Shown here: piece by piece, positions 1 to 5,310 of the stretch | Position numbering within the stretch: position 1 is the first letter of the stretch | Layout: every line of letters starts with the position of its first letter | Assembly: GCA_003455235.1 (NCBI GenBank) | Contig: DMRT01000289.1 | Coordinates: forward strand, 1-5,441 | Reading direction: 5' to 3' | DNA: 5,441 nucleotides | DNA from: Chitinophagaceae bacterium | GTDB taxonomy: Bacteria > Bacteroidota > Bacteroidia > Chitinophagales > Chitinophagaceae | The notes under the pieces: model-generated | What the model was told of the DNA's origin: nothing | Databases searched by the model: none | The model's input: only the letters and a program-made list of their open reading frames with translations | Translations under genes and position numbers: made by a program

Positions 1-1
1 T

Positions 2-1084
2 ACCAGTTTTATGGAAATGCCCAACACCATTCCCAATGCACTCACGCCTGAATTGCTGGAAGATAAATACCAAACGGCTTCACAAACCTCGCTGGCCAAT
101 TATTCCTTTTTCATGGGTACCAGCAATACCAATGCCGATGAAGTGCTGAAGATGAACAAGCATAAAAAAGACGTTTGCGGCGTGAAGATATTCATGGGTG
201 CCAGCACCGGTAATATGCTGGTGGATAGTCACGCCGCGTTGGATAAAGTATTCCGGGAAAGCGAAATGCTGATTGCCACGCATTGTGAAGATGAACGGAT
301 CATCAAAGCAAATTATGAGCGCATCAAAAAAGCGAAAGGTGAATTATCTGCTTCTGATCACCCGCTGATCAGGAATGAAGAAGCCTGCTTTGAATCGTCC
401 CTGATCGCCATCCGGTTCGCCCAGCAATACAACAGCCGGCTGCACATTCTGCATATCAGCACCGAAAAAGAACTGCAGTTGTTCGGAAACATGATGCCAC
501 TGAAAGAAAAAAGGATTACCGCCGAAGTATGTGTGCATCACCTGCATTTTACGGCCGATGATTATGAACGGCTGGGTTATAAAATAAAATGCAACCCCGC
601 CATCAAAGCGCCGCATAATAAAGAAGCCCTGTGGAAGGCCCTGCTCGACGACCGGCTGGATGTAATTGCCACCGATCATGCACCACATCTGCTGTCGGAA
701 AAGGAAGGCCCTTATGAACATGCGCATGCCGGACTGCCGCTGGTACAGCACCCCTTGTTACTGATGTTGTACTATCAGCAACAGGGAATGATCAGCCTGG
801 AAAAGATTGCACAGAAAATGAGTCATGCCGTGGCTGATTGTTTCCAGGTTGCTGATCGCGGTTATGTCAGGGAAGGATATCATGCCGACCTGGTGTTGGT
901 TGATACCAACCAGCCATATACTGCAACCCCGGAAAATATTTTTTACAAATGCGGCTGGAGTCCTTTAGAGAATTTCAGCTTTCCTGCATCTATAGTAAGC
1001 ACATTTGTGAACGGCAACCCGGTTTATACAAACGGGCAGTTCAATGAATCAACAAAAGGACAACGATTAACGTTTAACCGGTAA
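2..1084 (+). CDS. pyrC: Dihydroorotase, 5'-truncated by window edge
   Basis: Zinc amidohydrolase that interconverts N-carbamoyl-L-aspartate and dihydroorotate in cytosolic de novo pyrimidine synthesis. The frame is open to the left edge (codons for T-S-F precede the Met at 11), so that Met is internal: it lies in the TSFMEMPNT segment that follows the first strand in this family. About 85 residues are missing, including the first HxH metal-ligand pair. Counting the Met at 11 as residue 1, I see VKIFMGAST with Lys59 (the position of the carboxylated lysine in related cyclic amidohydrolases), HCED at 91-94, LHILHIS with His148, AEVCVHHL with His176/177, and ATDHAPH with Asp222. The C-terminal EGYHADLVLVD and KCGWSPLE segments are typical of the bacterial dihydroorotase subgroup rather than of allantoinase or hydantoinase. 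The last residues, after about 340, are a loose tail. The MutS-like gene follows after 31 bases in the same direction. The assignment is firm; the residue roles are from family knowledge. Confidence 0.93.
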   Translation, partial: TSFMEMPNTIPNALTPELLEDKYQTASQTSLANYSFFMGTSNTNADEVLKMNKHKKDVCGVKIFMGASTGNMLVDSHAALDKVFRESEMLIATHCEDERIIKANYERIKKAKGELSASDHPLIRNEEACFESSLIAIRFAQQYNSRLHILHISTEKELQLFGNMMPLKEKRITAEVCVHHLHFTADDYERLGYKIKCNPAIKAPHNKEALWKALLDDRLDVIATDHAPHLLSEKEGPYEHAHAGLPLVQHPLLLMLYYQQQGMISLEKIAQKMSHAVADCFQVADRGYVREGYHADLVLVDTNQPYTATPENIFYKCGWSPLENFSFPASIVSTFVNGNPVYTNGQFNESTKGQRLTFNR

Positions 1085-1094
1085 AATATAATAG

Positions 1095-1114
1095 TCCCCT
1101 TTAGGGGATAGGGG
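1095..1114 (+). promoter_or_regulatory. CCCC/GGGG palindrome plus repeated TAGGGG at the start codon
   Basis: TCCCC (1095-1099), loop TTTA, GGGGA (1104-1108) forms a perfect 5-bp hairpin. A second TAGGGG copy (1109-1114) ends two bases before the ATG at 1116. The CCCC could therefore pair with either GGGG block, and the free GGGG could act as a weak purine-rich ribosome site. I recall similar CCCCTTTAGGGG motifs in other Bacteroidota intergenic regions, so it may be a dispersed repeat rather than a gene-specific control site. Confidence 0.35.
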
Positions 1115-1115
1115 T

Positions 1116-2432
1116 ATGGATATAGACAAAACAACGCTCAATGATCTTTCGGTATTCCGCCAGGCCGATGAAGTGTCTGTACTGGATAAACTCGATCTCT
1201 GCAGTACCACGCATGGAAGCGAACAGCTCCGCATCAACTTCAGTACGGCATTGTCCACTAAAGAAGAAGTAGAAGACATACAGCAGACTATTAAGCTGTT
1301 TATTGAGCAGCAGCCGGTATGGCCAAAAACCATCAGCAACGGAACCGTGATGGTGGTGGAAAAATTCTTCGATTCCAACATCTACCTCATTCCCGCCAAT
1401 CCTTCGGCCCTGGATGCATATGCCTATAAATTACTGCACGGGCCGGATTATGCATTGGTGACCTATTCGGCCAAACATTGTTTTGATTTTATTAAGGGCT
1501 TTCAACAGCTGCTGCAGCTTTTTTCCGGGAAAGCCCAGCCGGCACCGCTAAAAAAACTACTGACCAGTGTTCAGCACATCATCAACAAGCCGCAATTTGA
1601 AATCGTTTCAAAACACCGGGGTTCCGAAACGATGACGAAGGCGCAGCAACTGCACTTTGCCCATTTCATCCGTTATAATTATAAACACAATATGCTCGAC
1701 CTGGTGGTGCTGTATGCCCAGGTGGATGCCTGGTATGGCATGGCCAAAGCGATGCAGCAATACAAGCTGGTGTTTCCCGGATTTGTAGATAGCCCCGGGC
1801 CGGTGGTGGAAAGCAAAGGACTGTATCACCTGCTGGTGAATGAACCGGTTGCCTATGATGTGCTGCTGAACCAGGAAACAAATTTTCTTTTTTTAACCGG
1901 CGCCAACATGGCCGGTAAAAGCACGTTCATCAAATCGGTAGGCATTGCTGTTTTCCTGGCGCACATCGGCATGGGCGTTCCGGCGCAACAGATGAAACTG
2001 ACCTTCTTCGATGGCATGCTCAGCAATATCAACGTGGTGGATAATATCACCCGGGGCGAAAGTTATTTTTACAATGAAGTGCAGCGCATCCGGGCCACCA
2101 TCCAGAAAATAAGTAACGGAAAAAAATGGCTGATCCTGATTGATGAACTCTTTAAAGGAACCAACGTACAGGATGCCATGAAGTGCAGCAGTGCTGTGAT
2201 TGAGGGCCTGCTGAAAATTAAGAACTCTCTCTTCATTCTTTCCACTCACCTGTACGAGATCGGGGAAGAACTGAAAAAATACCCCAACATCAGCTTTAAG
2301 TATTTTGAAACATCGGTGGCCGATGGACAACTGCTGTTCAGCTATCACCTCAAAGACGGCATCAGCAACGACCGGCTGGGCTACCTCATCCTGAAGCGGG
2401 AAGGGGTGGTGGAGATGCTGGAGAGGCTTTGA
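1116..2432 (+). CDS. MutS-family DNA mismatch repair ATPase-like protein (short form)
   Basis: Cytosolic ABC-type ATPase of the MutS family, 438 residues. The C-terminal half holds the whole ATPase: Walker A TGANMAGKST at 261-270, a signature-like GESYFYNEV around 314-322, Walker B LILIDELFKGTN at 339-350 with Asp343 and Glu344, and the switch histidine in STHL at 378. The N-terminal 240 residues are helix-rich and fit the MutS core/lever region (it opens with a LDLCSTTHGSEQL-like segment). There is no room for the mismatch-reading domain I, and no C-terminal Smr nuclease as in MutS2. It is about half the length of true MutS, so it should not be named mutS: lesion recognition is unlikely, and the DNA target is unknown. 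The start at 1116 gives MDIDKTTLNDLS, a plausible natural N-terminus just after the palindrome. It may be cotranscribed with pyrC. The family call is firm; the function is inferred. Confidence 0.9.
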   Translation: MDIDKTTLNDLSVFRQADEVSVLDKLDLCSTTHGSEQLRINFSTALSTKEEVEDIQQTIKLFIEQQPVWPKTISNGTVMVVEKFFDSNIYLIPANPSALDAYAYKLLHGPDYALVTYSAKHCFDFIKGFQQLLQLFSGKAQPAPLKKLLTSVQHIINKPQFEIVSKHRGSETMTKAQQLHFAHFIRYNYKHNMLDLVVLYAQVDAWYGMAKAMQQYKLVFPGFVDSPGPVVESKGLYHLLVNEPVAYDVLLNQETNFLFLTGANMAGKSTFIKSVGIAVFLAHIGMGVPAQQMKLTFFDGMLSNINVVDNITRGESYFYNEVQRIRATIQKISNGKKWLILIDELFKGTNVQDAMKCSSAVIEGLLKIKNSLFILSTHLYEIGEELKKYPNISFKYFETSVADGQLLFSYHLKDGISNDRLGYLILKREGVVEMLERL

Positions 2433-2449
2433 AAGTCAAAGGCAGCCTG

Positions 2450-2530
2450 TTGAAAATTGAGCGTTGAACATTGGGTATTGAACATTATGCAGAAATGTTC
2501 AATACCCAATTCTCAATAGTCAATGCTCAA
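2450..2530. repeat. Large palindrome made of degenerate 7-base units
   Basis: The left arm reads as five heptads starting at 2450, 2457, 2464, 2471 and 2478, each of the form TTGRNNR. The right arm reads as five heptads starting at 2496, 2503, 2510, 2517 and 2524, each ending in CAA. The inner stem is perfect over 17 bp (2470-2486 against 2494-2510) with loop ATGCAGA. The outer TTGAGCG (2457-2463) pairs with TGCTCAA (2524-2530) apart from one G-T, leaving about one unit unpaired on the right. It fills most of the gap between the MutS-like and DUF3179 genes. It could act as an mRNA end structure, but no U tract follows, so I do not call it an intrinsic terminator. A REP- or MITE-like dispersed repeat is the other option. 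Confidence 0.8.
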
Positions 2531-2542
2531 TGATAAAACCTG

Positions 2543-2550
2543 TACATTTA
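2543..2550 (+). promoter_or_regulatory. Candidate Bacteroidota -7 promoter element
   Basis: TACATTTA matches the Bacteroidota -7 consensus TAnnTTTG at all but the last fixed position. It lies four bases before the ATG at 2555, so a transcript starting just after it would be almost leaderless. I see no clear TTTG -33 partner. A similar GTACATT string occurs at 3753-3759 upstream of the small membrane protein gene. Confidence 0.25.
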
Positions 2551-2554
2551 TTCC

Positions 2555-3742
2555 ATGAAAAGAACCTTACTCTTAATAACAGGATTGCTCATCCTGCTGG
2601 CCACAGAAATTCTCCGGGTGTATTTCATCATGCCTTTTCCGGGCAGCCAGCGTTCCAATACCATTGACATTGCTTATTTCATCGGCCAATATATCTGGTG
2701 GATCAGGATCGCCGGACTCATCTTGTTTGTACCGCCCATGCTTCACGTATTCCGCCACAGCAGGTGGTGGAAGAAAACCCTGCTGGGCATTTTCGTTTTG
2801 CTGTACGCCGGCATATTCTATATGTTCAATTTCAAATTTCTGGCTGACAAAATGTTTTACCAGCCGCAGAATAAACTGCTGGCAACGGTAGGGGAGAATA
2901 AAATCGACAGCAATAAACTCATCATCGGTGTGGCCATCAACGGCCAGGCAAAGGCTTATCCCATTGAACTGATCGGTTATCATCACCAGGTGCAGGACAG
3001 TATTGCCGGCCAGCCATTGATGATCACCTATTGCACCGTTTGCCGTACCGGCAGGGTGTACAGCCCTTTCGTGAACGGAAAGTTTCAGCATTTCCGGCTG
3101 GTGGGCATGGATCATTTCAACGCCATGTTTGAAGATGCCGATACCAAAAGCTGGTGGCGCCAGGTGAGTGGCGTGGCCATTGCCGGTCCGCTCAAAGGAA
3201 CAGCTTTGAAGGAAATTCCTTCTGAACAGATGCGCCTCGGCGCCTGGATACGCAAATACCCGAACACACTTGTGATGCAGCCCGATCCTGTTTTTGCAAA
3301 TCGATACAAAGGATTGGAAGGCTTTGATGCAGGAACCATCAACAGCAGCCTGGAGAAAAGAGACAGCGGCAGCTGGCAGTTCAAATCCTGGATTGTGGGA
3401 ATTCAAATCAACGGAAAAGCAAAAGCTTACGACTGGAATGAACTCACCAGGCAACGGGTGATCAACGATACCTTCCAGGGCACAGCCATTGTACTGGTGC
3501 TGGAAAATGATAACGCTTCCTACCATGTATGGAACCGGCAGGTAAATGATAAACAGTTACTGTTTACCTGGGATGCATCCACGTACTCATTAAAAGACAG
3601 TACCGGCTCGGTATGGAACATGAATGGTGAATCAATTGATGGCGTATTGAAAGGAAATAAGCTGTCCGTTGTACAATCCTACCAGGAGTTCTGGCATAGC
3701 TGGCAGAGCTTTCATCCGGGGACAGAGATGTATAAAAAATAG
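2555..3742 (+). CDS. DUF3179 domain-containing membrane protein
   Basis: Protein of 395 residues whose biochemical role is unknown. It starts with three hydrophobic segments (about 4-26, 42-64 and 73-93), so it is membrane-anchored with a large soluble C-terminal domain. That domain carries the marks of DUF3179: IIGVAINGQAKAYPIELI at 123-140, His143/144, TYCTVCRTG at 158-166 with a Cys160-x-x-Cys163 pair (the family usually shows TYCPLC), and WWRQVSGVAIAGPLKG at 200-215. A second copy of the GVxINGxAKAY motif lies at 282-292 (GIQINGKAKAY), suggesting an internal duplication within the fold. The paired cysteines and nearby histidines could bind metal or form a disulfide, but that is inference. 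The start at 2555 is chosen because the first membrane helix follows directly after MKRT. The gene has its own upstream gap and candidate promoter, so it is probably transcribed separately from the MutS-like gene. Confidence 0.88.
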   Translation: MKRTLLLITGLLILLATEILRVYFIMPFPGSQRSNTIDIAYFIGQYIWWIRIAGLILFVPPMLHVFRHSRWWKKTLLGIFVLLYAGIFYMFNFKFLADKMFYQPQNKLLATVGENKIDSNKLIIGVAINGQAKAYPIELIGYHHQVQDSIAGQPLMITYCTVCRTGRVYSPFVNGKFQHFRLVGMDHFNAMFEDADTKSWWRQVSGVAIAGPLKGTALKEIPSEQMRLGAWIRKYPNTLVMQPDPVFANRYKGLEGFDAGTINSSLEKRDSGSWQFKSWIVGIQINGKAKAYDWNELTRQRVINDTFQGTAIVLVLENDNASYHVWNRQVNDKQLLFTWDASTYSLKDSTGSVWNMNGESIDGVLKGNKLSVVQSYQEFWHSWQSFHPGTEMYKK

Positions 3743-3767
3743 ATCGTAAAAAGTACATTAAATCTTC

Positions 3768-3797
3768 GCCGTTGCTGTTCGCCTTGCCAACAACGGC
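3768..3797. repeat. 7-bp inverted repeat downstream of the DUF3179 gene
   Basis: GCCGTTG (3768-3774) and CAACGGC (3791-3797) are perfect inverse copies separated by 16 bases. The stem is GC-rich and lies 25 bases after the DUF3179 stop codon, where an mRNA end could be expected. No T run follows on either strand, so a Rho-independent terminator is not supported. Confidence 0.35.
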
Positions 3798-3830
3798 CGC
3801 AGAACCTGGAGAAATTAAATTGTACTATTA

Positions 3831-4046
3831 ATGCAAAAATCAACAGAGATATCCTGGATTGATCTATTGGTGAGAATCATATTCGTCCTGGGCTGGTTGA
3901 TTTCACTGCCATACATAATCGGTGATATAATTAAACATCCTGTCCTTGAAATAATTGCTTTTATGGTTTTATGGTCTGTCCTTGGAATTGTTGTTACAAT
4001 AAATGTTTTTTCCAATATCAGGAAACTCTTGAAAAATAAAGTTTGA
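3831..4046 (+). CDS. Small two-helix membrane protein, unknown function
   Basis: I do not recognise this 71-residue product. After a short polar start (MQKSTEISW) it has two strongly hydrophobic stretches, about residues 11-32 and 39-61, joined by a short GDIIKHP-type turn, and it ends in a basic tail (RKLLKNK). That is the layout of a small inner-membrane hairpin protein. GC is about 33% by hand count, well below the neighbouring genes, although a hydrophobic protein pulls codons toward A/T. No Shine-Dalgarno sequence is visible; the ATG directly follows an AT-rich stretch. It lies between the DUF3179 gene and yifB/comM with gaps of 88 and 147 bases, and nothing ties it to either. It could be recently acquired or simply lineage-specific. 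Chance ORF status is not excluded, but the clean helix-turn-helix hydrophobicity argues for a real gene. Confidence 0.6.
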   Translation: MQKSTEISWIDLLVRIIFVLGWLISLPYIIGDIIKHPVLEIIAFMVLWSVLGIVVTINVFSNIRKLLKNKV

Positions 4047-4097
4047 ATAATTTCCAGCTTCACCGGGATTAAAGTCACCACCGTTGCAATAAACCCA

Positions 4098-4115
4098 ATC
4101 CGGTTCCCCCCGGAT
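4098..4115. repeat. Short ATCCGG/CCGGAT inverted repeat
   Basis: ATCCGG (4098-4103) and CCGGAT (4110-4115) form a perfect 6-bp stem with a 6-base loop, 52 bases after the small membrane protein gene. The downstream stretch is pyrimidine-rich (CCCTCACTCTTTCTT) but not a U tract. It could mark the end of that transcript; the evidence is weak. Confidence 0.25.
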
Positions 4116-4140
4116 GAAACCCTCACTCTTTCTTCCGAAA

Positions 4141-4192
4141 ATCAACAACATTAATCGCTCTTCTTTACTGATTTTAGCGGCTAATTGTTGAT
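4141..4192 (+). promoter_or_regulatory. Long imperfect hairpin ending one base before the yifB/comM start
   Basis: ATCAACAA (4141-4148) pairs perfectly with TTGTTGAT (4185-4192). After a two-base bulge (CA, 4149-4150), TTAATCGCT (4151-4159) pairs with AGCGGCTAA (4176-4184) with one mismatch and one G-T. The loop is 16 bases, 4160-4175. Seventeen columns therefore fold together, with the 3' arm ending at 4192 and the ATG at 4194. If transcribed, this would cover the ribosome landing zone; as DNA it could be an operator. Confidence 0.5.
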
Positions 4193-4193
4193 A

Positions 4194-5066
4194 ATGTTAG
4201 TCAAAACATTCGGCAGCGCTGTTTACGGCGTGGAAGCCATTACCATTACCATTGAAGTAAGCGTAAACAACCAGGGGCAGAATTACTATATCGTTGGTTT
4301 GCCCGATAATGCCGTTAAAGAAAGTTTACAAAGAGTAGAGAGTGCTATCAAAAGCAATCACTACTACATGCCCCGTACCAAGCTGGTGGTGAACCTGGCA
4401 CCCGCTAATATCAAAAAATCCGGTACGGCATTCGACCTCCCCATTGCCATCGGCACCCTCGCAGCCACCGGGCAAATCGAAAACCCGGAGAAATTAGCAG
4501 ACTACGTGATCATGGGCGAACTGAGCCTGGACGGAGAGATACGCCCCATCATCGGCGCCCTGCCCATTGCCATACAGGCACGGAAAGAAATTTTCAAAGG
4601 CCTTATCCTTCCCAAACAAAATGCCCGGGAAGCCGCCATGGTGAATGAACTGGATGTTTTTGCCGTGAGTCATATCAATGAAGTGATCGGGTTCTTTAAA
4701 AATGAAGAAAGCCTGCAGCCAACTATGGTAAACACCCGTGAAGAATTTGCCCTGGCCCAGCGTGATTTTGAAATTGATTTCTGCGATGTGAAAGGCCAGG
4801 AGAATATCAAGCGGGCATTGGAGATTGCGGCAGCGGGCGGACATAATGCCATACTCATCGGCCCGCCCGGCGCCGGCAAAACCATGCTGGCAAAAAGACT
4901 GCCTACCATCCTTCCGCCATTAAGTCTGCAGGAAGCTTTGGAAACAACCAAGATCCATTCGGTGGCCGGTAAACTTCCGGAAAAGTCAACCCTGGTATCA
5001 AAGCGGCCCTTCCGCAGTCCGCACCATACCATCAGTGATGATAAACATCCTTTGTTTCAGTATTGA
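4194..5066 (+). pseudogene. comM: YifB/ComM family Mg chelatase-like AAA+ ATPase, interrupted and 3'-truncated
   Basis: Family members are cytosolic AAA+ proteins; ComM is a hexameric helicase that promotes branch migration during natural transformation. The ATG at 4194 gives [15 protein letters not shown], the normal family start; an upstream in-frame TTG at 4185 lies in the hairpin and is not preferred. In ATG numbering, residues 1 to about 165 form the Lon-like N-terminal domain ([40 protein letters not shown]). The DVKGQ segment then opens the AAA+ module, and Walker A GPPGAGKT is at 223-230. The match ends at [12 protein letters not shown] (to residue 282). The family continues with a VALVGGG-like segment and the Walker B LFLDEL, but here nine unrelated codons (DKHPLFQY preceded by the junction codon) lead to TGA. 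The product of 290 residues compares with about 510 in intact homologues. Without Walker B, sensor residues and the C-terminal domain it should have no ATPase activity. Insertion of foreign DNA is the likely cause; an assembly join is the alternative. Confidence 0.88.
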
Positions 5067-5110
5067 TAATCAATATACTTATATTTTAGGTTGCGCCTTC
5101 ATTGTTTCAG
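5052..5110 (+). repeat. Direct repeat of a 9-mer near the junction
   Basis: TTGTTTCAG occurs at 5052-5060 and again at 5102-5110, 50 bases apart, both within 75 bases of the inferred element boundary. Repeated short sites near an end are typical of transposase-binding arrays, but two 9-mers in AT-rich DNA are weak evidence. Confidence 0.3.
5061..5075. repeat. 15-base palindrome overlapping the premature stop
   Basis: TATTGAT (5061-5067), central A, ATCAATA (5069-5075) is a perfect 7-bp dyad about 20 bases inside the inferred insertion boundary. It supplies the TGA that ends the broken comM frame. Its symmetry and closeness to the end suggest a protein-binding site, but a palindrome of A/T-rich bases can arise by chance. 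Confidence 0.45.
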
Positions 5111-5157
5111 CGATTCTTCTTTTCCATTCACTTTTTTCATCTAATCTTTGTGATCTC

Positions 5158-5180
5158 AATCGAAAGAAAATGATTCGATT
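5158..5180. repeat. 7-bp inverted repeat in the element leader
   Basis: AATCGAA (5158-5164) and TTCGATT (5174-5180) are perfect inverse copies around a 9-base loop. It is one of three dyads in the 270 bases between the comM break and the first ORF of the insert. Confidence 0.35.
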
Positions 5181-5213
5181 TGATAAAGAGATTTAAAAGA
5201 TTAATTAACAAAA

Positions 5214-5238
5214 TAAAGAGGACGAGGAACCCTCTTTA
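5214..5238. terminator. 8-bp hairpin, possible terminator on the minus strand
   Basis: TAAAGAGG (5214-5221) and CCTCTTTA (5231-5238) form a perfect stem with a 9-base loop. Read on the minus strand the stem is followed by TTTTGTTAATTAA, a moderate U-rich tail; read on the plus strand no U run follows. If it is a terminator, it would stop leftward transcription at the edge of the insert, but no leftward gene is visible. It could instead be a structured leader for the ORF at 5311. Confidence 0.3.
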
Positions 5239-5310
5239 AACCCTTTCTTCCGAGGAAATCAGACAGCGTTATATTCTGAGATTATTTAACTCATTTCAAT
5301 TAGTAATGTC

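Noticed and set aside
344..751. Minus-strand open frame inside the dihydroorotase gene
   Set aside because: It lies entirely within a well-supported zinc hydrolase gene and shows no family features.
1893..2348. Minus-strand open frame opposite the MutS-like ATPase
   Set aside because: It overlaps the Walker A to switch-histidine core of a clear gene and has no independent support.
2427..2441. CTTTGA/TCAAAG 6-bp dyad at the end of the MutS-like gene as a terminator
   Set aside because: The loop is only three bases, the stem is weak and no T run follows.
2573..3526. Long minus-strand open frame of 317 codons opposite the DUF3179 gene
   Set aside because: It mirrors the third-position pattern of the plus-strand gene, has no recognisable domain or promoter, and its composition (many H, Q, F) is typical of an antisense shadow.
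3969..4151. Minus-strand 60-codon frame in the gap before yifB/comM
   Set aside because: It overlaps the small membrane protein gene, has no recognisable motif and ends in low-complexity residues.
4047..4154. In-frame continuation after the small membrane protein stop (35 codons ending at TAA 4152), which reads like ordinary protein
   Set aside because: It has no start codon of its own and would need read-through of TGA 4044-4046. Tandem genes or a decayed gene remnant cannot be told from chance at this length.
5034..5066. Intein or group II intron insertion in comM
   Set aside because: The frame closes after nine codons, so no intein is encoded. The sequence at the break does not show the GTGYG 5' end of group II introns.
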